5,611 nt of DNA from Thermoplasmata archaeon (GTDB taxonomy: Archaea > Thermoplasmatota > E2 > DHVEG-1): NCBI GenBank assembly GCA_003649715.1, contig QMSS01000096.1:1-5611 (forward strand), read 5' to 3'. Below, piece after piece: positions 1 through 4,971 of this stretch. The position numbers were made by a program, and so were the translations under genes. The notes under the pieces were generated by a model, which was not told where the DNA came from, searched no databases, and was given only the letters and a program-made list of their open reading frames with translations. The stretch's first letter is position 1. Every line of letters starts with the position of its first letter.

Positions 1-102
1 AATTGTTGGATAGATAAGGTAGATATACCATATAGCAAAGGAGTTGTAGCATTGGGTCAGAATTGGATAGAGAGATACCATTCTGAGATCAGGCCAAAGT
101 GA
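1..102 (+). CDS. Possible C-terminal fragment of an unidentified protein (5' end outside window)
   Basis: Frame 1 is open from the first base to a TGA at 100-102 and would give the last 33 residues of a protein, ending HSEIRPK. The other two plus frames meet stops within the first 15 bases. The peptide has a mixed composition (Trp, Tyr, Asp, Glu, Lys, with a stretch reading DIPYSKGVVALGQNW), which looks more like a folded protein end than translated AT-rich spacer. I do not recognise a family. An open stretch of this length occurs by chance fairly often, so the call stays weak. A T6 run at 146-151 lies 44 bases after the stop and could serve as a U-rich terminator. It could equally be non-coding. 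Confidence 0.3.
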   Translation, partial: NCWIDKVDIPYSKGVVALGQNWIERYHSEIRPK

Positions 103-395
103 GGTCAGAATGAGAGGAATTAGGAATCTCAGGTGTGGAACAAGATTTTTTCCAGCTAAGGGGAGTGATACATGATTTCCTGAGAAAACATCAGACTCTC
201 AGTTGTGTTTCGGCTGAACATGCTGGACTTAAGAGGAAAATAAGTTAGAAAAATATAGCGATAATCTTAGACTACCTATATGATGGTAGTTAAATATCGG
301 CAAAGATAATTCTGATATTCCAAATGAATTTTAATGGGTATGCAGTGGATGGGTTTTTGCTCATCCACAAATGATTCTGTAGTCCATTAATCACA
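103..395. other. Intergenic region without a convincing gene
   Basis: No convincing gene is visible here. It holds a T6 run (146-151) suitable as a U-rich stop for transcription from the left. CTCAGG (128-133) and CTCAG (198-202) could each pair with the single CCTGAG at 179-184. A 21-codon ORF begins with ATG at 110, four bases after a GAGGT at 101-105, and ends at 175; it is too short to call. A better hairpin at 267-293 is listed separately. Confidence 0.6.
267..293. repeat. Inverted repeat / hairpin with one bulged G
   Basis: ACTACC (271-276) pairs perfectly with GGTAGT (285-290) across an 8-base loop. Outside a bulged G at 270, TTA (267-269) pairs with TAA (291-293), giving nine pairs in total. 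No T-run follows on the plus strand, so it does not look like an intrinsic terminator. It lies about 105 bases upstream of the TATA box of the exported-protein gene. Its role is unknown and chance is possible in AT-rich DNA. Confidence 0.35.
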
Positions 396-433
396 AAATA
401 TATATATGGCATTCGGTAATAACTATTAGGGTG
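396..433 (+). promoter_or_regulatory. Likely archaeal promoter and ribosome binding site for the exported-protein gene
   Basis: An alternating TATATATA (399-406, inside AAAATATATATATGG) is the best TATA box upstream of the gene at 441. With the usual 26-27 base spacing it would start transcription near 429, leaving a leader of about 12 bases. That leader contains AGGGTG (428-433); its GGTG (430-433) can pair with the archaeal 16S 3' end and sits 7 bases before the TTG start. The promoter and ribosome binding site together support the non-ATG start. Confidence 0.5.
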
Positions 434-440
434 TTGACAG

Positions 441-1142
441 TTGGGGAAGAGAAAAATAGATAGAAAAAAATATAGTGTTGTAGGAGCTGGAGTTGTTATT
501 GTATCCCTGATGCTGTTGCACTCTCCGATATCAATAGCCGCACAATCAGAAGCACCAGTAGAAATGATGTATCTCACTGGCTATACTGGTGGGTATGATG
601 TAGATAACGAATCTGTCGAAAAAGTATTCGAATCCATACTCAAAAATGTAGACAAATTTACGAAAAATGGAAAAATTATTTGGGTCAATAAAAAGGCCAC
701 TGGCATATACGAGTTAGCCTACCTAACTACAGAGGAGGGAGGTATATCCGGTGAGTTTATTGAAGAACCATTAGTAAAAACCCTAGAAGGAAAAACGATT
801 GGATATCCAAAGCCAAACGGAGTTTTCATTAGATGGTATATAATTGAAGGGAGAAATGCATGGGGCTGGGTACTATTTAAACTTGTTGCAAAAGGAATAT
901 TCCTCTTCTCAGGCCCTCGCCCTGTATTTGTCTACCCGATGTCGTATGCTATAGTATCCTGGTGGTGCCAGTGGGCCTGGAGTGTAGACAGCATGGAGCA
1001 ATATCCAACAGTAGGAGATAATTGGGGCAGAGTTGATGCGCAGGCCACATTCAAATACTTCCTAGGAGGCACAGTTTGTTTATCGGCATATATACAGTGC
1101 TACTACGATGGCACAGTGGATGGCGATGGTGGGGAATGCTAA
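441..1142 (+). CDS. Exported protein of unknown family, TTG start, Trp/Cys-rich C-terminal half
   Basis: This encodes 233 residues beginning at a TTG codon. An in-frame TGA at 435-437 rules out an upstream start, and the first in-frame ATG (residue 24) would cut into the signal peptide. Residues 2-10 are strongly basic (GKRKIDRKK), residues 12-34 are hydrophobic, and a signal peptidase site is plausible after SIAA (31-34), giving a mature chain of about 199 residues. There is no second strong membrane segment or sorting tail; residues 140-170 are hydrophobic and aromatic but broken by Gly, Arg and Pro. The C-terminal part holds SWWCQWAWS (173-181) and four cysteines (176, 213, 220, 233), the last being the final residue, which would allow two disulfides outside the cell. 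I recognise no catalytic motif or family. Codons end in T more often than in psmB or aCPSF1. It stands alone, with its own promoter and a kilobase of non-coding DNA after it. That it is a gene is well supported; its function is unknown. Confidence 0.8.
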   Translation: MGKRKIDRKKYSVVGAGVVIVSLMLLHSPISIAAQSEAPVEMMYLTGYTGGYDVDNESVEKVFESILKNVDKFTKNGKIIWVNKKATGIYELAYLTTEEGGISGEFIEEPLVKTLEGKTIGYPKPNGVFIRWYIIEGRNAWGWVLFKLVAKGIFLFSGPRPVFVYPMSYAIVSWWCQWAWSVDSMEQYPTVGDNWGRVDAQATFKYFLGGTVCLSAYIQCYYDGTVDGDGGEC

Positions 1143-1442
1143 ATTAAATACCAAAAACCAGAGATCTTCTTTATAAAAATTACCAGAATAATCAAGTCAA
1201 AAAATATTTCTTCTCTCTTCTACCTTTATTTCCTTGTTACAATTTGATCCATTATTCTAATTATACAGATTACCCAGTATGTTTTTTTAAAAACAAAAAT
1301 CAGAAGCATGAATATATCAAAACCACAAACAAAACTCGTCAAAATGATGTATCTTTGGACCATTATGGATAGATAACAAAATTATTTTTTAGTATTTATA
1401 CTTTTGACATTTATTCTTTAAAAGTATGGTACTGCATTTTTG

Positions 1443-1471
1443 TATTAATAAAAATTTTTTAACTATTAATA
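1443..1471. repeat. Pair of palindromic TATTAATA octamers, 21-bp repeat distance
   Basis: TATTAATA, which is its own reverse complement, occurs at 1443-1450 and again at 1464-1471, a distance of 21 bp or about two helical turns. The spacer (AAAATTTTTTAAC) is nearly all A/T. The pair ends about 50 bp before the TATAAATA box at 1520. This geometry suits a dimeric DNA-binding regulator, but AT-rich sequence produces such octamers easily. Confidence 0.25.
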
Positions 1472-1519
1472 GAAAAACCTTTTTGTACTGCTGGACTTTG
1501 CCAGAAATTTGAATTGAGA

Positions 1520-1527
1520 TATAAATA
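1520..1527 (+). promoter_or_regulatory. Candidate TATA box (TATAAATA)
   Basis: The octamer is identical to the TATA box proposed for psmB at 2119-2126. Its centre lies 26.5 bases before the A of the ATG at 1550, the normal archaeal distance between TATA centre and transcription start. If used, it would give a leaderless transcript starting at that ATG, or a short non-coding RNA running toward the hairpin at 1738-1780. Confidence 0.3.
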
Positions 1528-1549
1528 TTGAAATTTTAGTATAATTGTG

Positions 1550-1618
1550 ATGCAGTTGAAAAGGAATATTCATCGTTTTAGACAATTTAAGTTGTTGAAA
1601 AAAGCTCTAATTTTGTAG
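1550..1618 (+). CDS. Doubtful leaderless micro-ORF, 22 residues, strongly basic
   Basis: ATG at 1550-1552 opens 22 codons to a TAG at 1616-1618. The peptide carries four Lys, three Arg and one His with no acidic residue, interspersed with Leu, Ile and Phe, starting MQLKRNIHRF and ending LKKALIL; it could form a cationic amphipathic helix. The only support for expression is the TATAAATA box placed as expected for a leaderless mRNA. There is no Shine-Dalgarno sequence and no recognisable family. A 22-codon frame is well within chance, and the site may instead be the 5' end of a non-coding RNA or nothing at all. Confidence 0.15.
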   Translation: MQLKRNIHRFRQFKLLKKALIL

Positions 1619-1737
1619 AAATTTTTTACGGTTACTTAAGCGATTGAAATTATCCTTCAGTGTTTTTTTGATCCTTCCTGGTTGGAAGAATAGAACATCG
1701 CGTGTCAATGCTCTTTAACATAAACTCAGTTATGACT

Positions 1738-1780
1738 AAAAAAACCTGGAAAACTTGACATTATTTTAGAAGGTTTTTTT
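1738..1780. terminator. A7/T7-flanked hairpin, terminator-like on both strands
   Basis: AAAAAAACCT (1738-1747) is perfectly complementary to AGGTTTTTTT (1771-1780), a 10-bp stem. Inside it AAAA (1750-1753) can pair with TTTT (1764-1767) beyond a small internal loop. Because the arms are A7 and T7, a transcript from either side would end in a U7 run. No recognised gene ends close by: the exported-protein gene stops about 600 bases upstream and psmB starts 400 bases downstream. It would suit the end of a short RNA begun near 1550, or a barrier between the two loci. Confidence 0.4.
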
Positions 1781-1862
1781 GAAACAGAATGTTTTCCTCC
1801 AAAAACTATGTTTTTCCAGAAATGCATGGTAATCACGGTAGGATTCCATCCGAAGGAGCATA

Positions 1863-2111
1863 ATGGTAAAAGATAGAAACATGCCAACTGGTGAAAGTGG
1901 TGGTCTTCCTGGTTTTACCCGGTGTATATTTGTACTGGCTTTTCAATACAATTTCTGTTTTTGGAAGATTAGTTTTTGGAAGATTAAATTCTTGTTAATC
2001 TTTTTTAGACTTATCCTCCTAACTGTTTTTTTTCGTTTGTGCATATTCCAAGCCTCGCGGATCTTGGGGGCTAATTTTAATTTTTCAACAGGCTATTCTA
2101 CAACCTTTTGA
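1863..2111 (+). CDS. Doubtful small ORF, 82 residues, hydrophobic
   Basis: An ATG at 1863 follows GAAGGAG (1852-1858) by four bases, a good though tightly spaced ribosome binding site. The first 21 residues (including NMPTGESGGLPGFTR) have ordinary codons and sit in a patch visibly richer in G+C than its surroundings. From about residue 22 the translation becomes Phe/Leu/Ile-rich, driven by T-tracts, and includes an in-frame 15-bp tandem duplication. The N-terminus faintly resembles the Pro/Gly-rich start of archaeal Sec61-beta/SecG proteins, and a hydrophobic segment follows, but the conserved Arg-Tyr/Phe-Phe-Asp-Glu block is missing. No TATA box stands out just upstream. It could be a small membrane protein, a decayed gene start, or chance; I favour non-functional or chance. 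Confidence 0.2.
   Translation: MVKDRNMPTGESGGLPGFTRCIFVLAFQYNFCFWKISFWKIKFLLIFFRLILLTVFFRLCIFQASRILGANFNFSTGYSTTF
1957..1986. repeat. Perfect 15-bp tandem duplication
   Basis: GTTTTTGGAAGATTA is present twice head to tail, at 1957-1971 and 1972-1986, with no mismatch. Fifteen is a multiple of three, so the ORF at 1863 stays open through it (it reads as a repeated FWKI-type unit). It looks like a recent slippage or duplication event. Confidence 0.85.
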
Positions 2112-2118
2112 CATAAAG

Positions 2119-2171
2119 TATAAATAAAGGATACATGATTATTGGGTTGTATTTTTCCAAGTTTTTAGGAG
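2119..2171 (+). promoter_or_regulatory. psmB promoter TATA box and ribosome binding site
   Basis: TATAAATA at 2119-2126 is a near-ideal archaeal TATA box. Standard spacing puts the transcription start near 2149 and gives a leader of about 32 bases. AGGAG at 2167-2171 is a strong Shine-Dalgarno sequence nine bases before the ATG at 2181. The leader also contains two T5 runs (2152-2156 and 2162-2166), discussed as a finding. Confidence 0.65.
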
Positions 2172-2180
2172 TAACTTATT

Positions 2181-2813
2181 ATGGAAGAGGATTTAAAAAA
2201 AACAGGTACAACCATACTAGGCATAGTATGTAAAGATGGTGTCATAATAGCCAGTGAAAGAAGAGCAACAATGGGTACACTCATCGCCCATAAAACCACT
2301 AAAAAACTTTTCAAAATCGATGAACACCTAGCACTAGCAACCGCAGGACTCGTAGGAGATGTGCAGATACTAGCACGGTATCTAAGCGCAGAAGCAAACC
2401 TTTACCGTCTGAAACGAGACATGAGAATGCCTGTCAAAAGCGCAGCAACACTAATGTCAAACATACTAAACTCAACAAAGTTTTTCCCCTACTACGTGCA
2501 ATTAATACTAGGCGGATGGGACCTACACGGAGGTCATGTCTACTCACTAGACGCCGCTGGAGGAGCCATACCTGACAAATACACATCTGGTGGATCTGGA
2601 TCACCCTACGTCTTCGGCGTACTAGAAGACCACTACAGAGAAGGACTAACAGTCAACGAGGGCATCGACCTAGCAGCAAGAGCAATATCTGCTGCCATGA
2701 GAAGAGACTCAGCGTCAGGCAATGGAATAGACATGGTTATAATAACCAAAGGGGAATTCAAAGAAGTACCAGGGGAAGAAATCAACAAAAGACTAGAAAA
2801 ACTGATGAAATAA
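2181..2813 (+). CDS. psmB: 20S proteasome beta subunit (N-terminal nucleophile threonine protease)
   Basis: This is the catalytic beta subunit of the archaeal 20S proteasome. Seven copies form each of the two inner rings, which degrade unfolded polypeptides fed in by ATPases such as PAN or VAT/Cdc48. The 210-residue length is normal. A short propeptide (residues 1-9, ending KTG) would be removed autocatalytically at Gly9-Thr10, exposing the nucleophile Thr10. The other active-site positions are present: Glu26 (position 17 of the mature chain, also Glu in Thermoplasma as I recall it), Lys42 (Lys33), and Asp176 and Ser179 in RRDSASG (Asp166/Ser169 plus one inserted residue). ERRATMG, TAGLVGD, DAAGG and SGGSGSP are typical family blocks. 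The MPVKSAATLMSNILN region resembles the Thermoplasma acidophilum subunit closely. The start is fixed by AGGAG nine bases upstream. The alpha subunit gene is not in this window. aCPSF1 follows on the same strand after 247 bases. Confidence 0.97.
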   Translation: MEEDLKKTGTTILGIVCKDGVIIASERRATMGTLIAHKTTKKLFKIDEHLALATAGLVGDVQILARYLSAEANLYRLKRDMRMPVKSAATLMSNILNSTKFFPYYVQLILGGWDLHGGHVYSLDAAGGAIPDKYTSGGSGSPYVFGVLEDHYREGLTVNEGIDLAARAISAAMRRDSASGNGIDMVIITKGEFKEVPGEEINKRLEKLMK

Positions 2814-2839
2814 AAAAAAACAGACAAGGACTACTACTC

Positions 2840-2868
2840 ATCCCCCCTTGTATCTAAAATGGGGGGAT
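2840..2868 (+). other. GC-rich hairpin 26 bases after the psmB stop
   Basis: ATCCCCCC (2840-2847) pairs perfectly with GGGGGGAT (2861-2868) around a 13-base AT-rich loop. Six consecutive G:C pairs make it by far the strongest hairpin in this AT-rich window. It is followed by AAAAG rather than T, so it does not match an intrinsic terminator. It is more likely a 3'-end stabiliser or an RNA processing or protein-binding site in a psmB-aCPSF1 transcript. Confidence 0.6.
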
Positions 2869-2907
2869 AAAAGAGTTATCTTAAAAGACCAGACATAGAA
2901 TCCAAAA

Positions 2908-2920
2908 AAACATGATGTTT
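2908..2920. repeat. Palindrome AAACAT-G-ATGTTT
   Basis: Two perfect 6-base arms flank a single central G. The one-base centre disfavours a full RNA hairpin, so a DNA site for a dimeric regulator is the more natural reading. It lies about 70 bases upstream of the first TATA-like element of aCPSF1. No regulator can be named. Confidence 0.3.
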
Positions 2921-2951
2921 AATAGAAAAAAGATCTGGAAAAAATATCAAT

Positions 2952-2961
2952 CAAATATTTG
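2952..2961. repeat. Perfect palindrome CAAATATTTG
   Basis: This 10-base perfect palindrome lies 18 bases upstream of the TTTATTTA element at 2980-2987. It could be an operator near the aCPSF1 promoter, but the length and AT content make chance plausible. Confidence 0.25.
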
Positions 2962-2979
2962 TTTGTTATACAAGAAAAC

Positions 2980-3026
2980 TTTATTTAACATCTAAATGTC
3001 AGGCATCAGACCATGCAAATATAAAG
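2980..3026 (+). promoter_or_regulatory. Candidate aCPSF1 promoter (two alternative TATA elements)
   Basis: TTTATTTA at 2980-2987 would start transcription near 3010 and give a leader of about 50 bases containing the weak AAGG site (3047-3050, ten bases before the ATG). AAATATAAAG at 3017-3026 would start near 3048 and give a leader of only about 13 bases. Sequence alone does not decide between them. Either would let aCPSF1 be transcribed apart from psmB. Confidence 0.4.
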
Positions 3027-3060
3027 GGGTTTTATAGAGACCAGAGAAGGTAATAAAAAC

Positions 3061-4971
3061 ATGACTGTAGAAGATGTTTTACGTGAGATAAGCGGTAGGA
3101 TAAGAGGATTCATACCTCCCAGCATAGATGTTTCTGATGTAGAATTCGAAGGAGCATTACTAGTCATATACACCACAACTCCTGAGAAATTCGCTGAAAA
3201 CAAAAACCTGGTTAAACAGCTTGCTAAGATGCTGCAGAAACGCATAGTAGTACGTCCAGATCCCTCTGTAGTCACAGATGTAGAAACCGCTGAAAAAAAG
3301 ATAAGAGAAATCATACCTAAGGAGGCGCAGATAACCAACATATACTTCCAGCCAGATGTCGGAGAAGTAACTATAGAGGCAATCAAACCAGGAGCAGCAA
3401 TCGGAAAAGAAGGCGTATTACTCAACGAGATAAGAAGAAGCATAAACTGGTCACCCAACATCATACGAGCACCACCTATACAATCCAAAACTGTACAAGA
3501 AATACGTGGCTTCCTCAGATCAATGAGCGATGAACGAAAAGAAATACTACGAAAAATAGGTAGAAGACTACACCGTGGGTTGTCCAACAACGAAAAATTC
3601 ATCAGAATAGTAGCACTAGGAGGATTCCGCGAAGTAGGAAGATCATGCTGCATGCTGCACACACAAGACAGCAAAATACTAGTAGACTGTGGAATAGACG
3701 TCTCATCAGAAAACAATGGATCACCATACATACACCTACCAGAGGTACTACCACTAGAAACAATAGACGCAGTTGTAATAACACATGCCCATCTAGACCA
3801 CTGCGGACTAGTACCACTACTATACAAATATGGCTACGATGGACCCGTATACTGCACACCACCAACAAGAGACCTAATGACACTACTACAAATGGACTAC
3901 CTCAAAGTAGCAGCAGCTGATGCAAAAAAAGTACCATACTCATCAGAAAACATACGAAATGTGATAAAACACTGCATAACAATAAGCTACGGAGACACAA
4001 CCGACATAACACCAGACATAAGGCTAACATTCCACAACGCCGGGCACATACTAGGATCATCCATAGCACATTTCCACATAGGAGAGGGACTATACAACAT
4101 AGCCTTCACAGGAGACATAAAATATGAGAGAACATGGCTATTCAACCCCGCAGTAAACCATTTCCCCCGCGTAGAAGCAATAGTGATAGAATCCACATAC
4201 GGCGGACGAGACGACTACCAACCCAGTAGAAGAGAAGCCACAGAACGCATCAAAGACATAGCACAACAATGCCTCAAAAAAAAGGGAAAACTACTAATAC
4301 CAGTATTCGCCGTAGGAAGAAGCCAAGAAGTAATGATAGTACTAGAAAACCTAATGAAAAACAAGGAAATACCTGAGGTACCAGTCTACCTAGATGGAAT
4401 GATATGGGAGGCCACCGCCATACACACAGCCTATCCTGAATACCTGAACAACAAACTAAGAAGCCAAATATTCCAAATGGGAGAAAACCCCTTGCTATCA
4501 GACATATTCAAAAGAGTAGACAGCGTAGACACAAGACAAAAAATACTAGAAGACAAAGACCCCTGCATCGTACTAGCAACAAGCGGCATGATGAATGGGG
4601 GCCCTGTCATGGAATACTTCAAAGAATGGGCCTCAAACGAAAAAAACACCATCGTATTCGTTGGATACCAAGCAGAAGGAACACTAGGAAGAAAAATACA
4701 ACGAGGCAGCAGCGAAATACCATTAAACATATCAGGAAACATTGTGTCACTAAAAATAAAAATGAATGTCGAAACATGCGATGGATTCTCAGGACACAGC
4801 GACCGAAGACAACTCATAACATTCATAAACAACATGTCGCCACGACCAGAAAGAATCATCTTCAACCATGGAGAAGAATCAAAATGCGTAGACATATCCT
4901 CAGTGGTACACAAAAAATTCAATCTAAACACAGCAGCACCCATGAACCTAGAAACCATCAGATTCGTATAA
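3061..4971 (+). CDS. fttA: Archaeal transcription termination factor and ribonuclease aCPSF1 (FttA), KH-KH-MBL-beta-CASP
   Basis: This is the archaeal orthologue-like counterpart of CPSF73: a zinc-dependent endo/5'-3' exoribonuclease that cleaves nascent RNA at U-rich sites and releases RNA polymerase. The 636-residue length is full size for the family. Two N-terminal KH domains span about residues 1-145; the second has an IGKEG loop (114-118). The metallo-beta-lactamase part starts near 180 (ALGGFREVGRS) and shows Asp209, the signature His242-x-His244-x-Asp246-His247, His329 (NAGH) and Asp352 (TGD). The inserted beta-CASP domain spans about 377-575, with motif A Glu377 (IESTYGG) and a PVFAVGRSQE block (414-423). 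Motif B is His579 in SGHSD and motif C is His603 in NHGE, so all metal and catalytic positions are present and the enzyme should be active. The tail ends LETIRFV; this end is used for dimerisation in characterised homologues. Codons past about residue 180 end overwhelmingly in A or C (CTA, ATA, AGA, ACA), unlike the first part. The psmB neighbour is conserved in several methanogens, for example MTH1202/MTH1203 and MMP0695/MMP0694 as I recall. Confidence 0.97.
   Translation: MTVEDVLREISGRIRGFIPPSIDVSDVEFEGALLVIYTTTPEKFAENKNLVKQLAKMLQKRIVVRPDPSVVTDVETAEKKIREIIPKEAQITNIYFQPDVGEVTIEAIKPGAAIGKEGVLLNEIRRSINWSPNIIRAPPIQSKTVQEIRGFLRSMSDERKEILRKIGRRLHRGLSNNEKFIRIVALGGFREVGRSCCMLHTQDSKILVDCGIDVSSENNGSPYIHLPEVLPLETIDAVVITHAHLDHCGLVPLLYKYGYDGPVYCTPPTRDLMTLLQMDYLKVAAADAKKVPYSSENIRNVIKHCITISYGDTTDITPDIRLTFHNAGHILGSSIAHFHIGEGLYNIAFTGDIKYERTWLFNPAVNHFPRVEAIVIESTYGGRDDYQPSRREATERIKDIAQQCLKKKGKLLIPVFAVGRSQEVMIVLENLMKNKEIPEVPVYLDGMIWEATAIHTAYPEYLNNKLRSQIFQMGENPLLSDIFKRVDSVDTRQKILEDKDPCIVLATSGMMNGGPVMEYFKEWASNEKNTIVFVGYQAEGTLGRKIQRGSSEIPLNISGNIVSLKIKMNVETCDGFSGHSDRRQLITFINNMSPRPERIIFNHGEESKCVDISSVVHKKFNLNTAAPMNLETIRFV

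Larger units (their letters stand above)
1143..1862. other. AT-rich intergenic region, largely non-coding
   Basis: After the stop at 1142 this stretch is very AT-rich and broken by stops in all frames. T-tracts that could end plus-strand transcripts lie at 1282-1288 (T7, inside GTTTTTTTAAAAAC), 1385-1390 (T6) and 1663-1669 (T7). A small hairpin CTTCC-TGGTT-GGAAG occupies 1674-1688. Three further elements are listed separately: the TATTAATA pair, a TATA box with a micro-ORF, and the A7/T7 hairpin at 1738-1780. I see no tRNA, SRP RNA or RNase P RNA signature. Confidence 0.6.
2814..3060. other. psmB-aCPSF1 intergenic spacer
   Basis: This 247-bp spacer contains no ORF. From left to right it carries an A-rich tail right after the psmB stop, a C6/G6 hairpin (2840-2868), a 13-bp palindrome (2908-2920), a 10-bp palindrome (2952-2961), two TATA-like elements and a weak AAGG ribosome binding site (3047-3050). 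The longest T-run on the plus strand is four bases, so a U-rich archaeal terminator for psmB is not apparent. Confidence 0.7.

Noticed and set aside
110..175. 21-codon ORF preceded by GAGGT, just after the possible gene end at 102
   Set aside because: It is too short and has no recognisable product; a four-base spacing to a five-base purine motif is common by chance.
290..577. Minus-strand open frame of 95 codons
   Set aside because: It lies half antisense to the signal peptide and N-terminus of the exported protein and half in non-coding DNA, has no recognisable domain, and its composition fits a chance frame.
1341..1350. Box C-like ATGATGT, considered as part of a C/D box guide RNA
   Set aside because: No matching box D, C' or D' is found at suitable spacing.
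1840..1861. tRNA T-arm-like sequence around GGATTCCATCC
   Set aside because: Only three to four stem pairs form, the loop does not fit the T-loop consensus, and no acceptor, D-arm or anticodon arm can be built around it.
3006..3827. Long minus-strand frame (273 codons) antisense to aCPSF1
   Set aside because: It mirrors well-conserved aCPSF1 codons and is kept open by the T-poor coding strand; the Ser/Leu/Ile-rich translation shows no family features.
3645..3920. Plus-strand alternative frames inside aCPSF1 (also 4626-4988)
   Set aside because: The translations are Thr/Arg/Asn/His-rich, as expected from reading A/C-rich codons out of frame; the aCPSF1 frame carries every catalytic motif across both intervals.
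4431..4958. Minus-strand frame antisense to the aCPSF1 C-terminal region (also 3602-3883, 3987-4196 and, over psmB, 2633-2827)
   Set aside because: These are shadows of strongly conserved genes, with no promoter, ribosome site or recognisable product.
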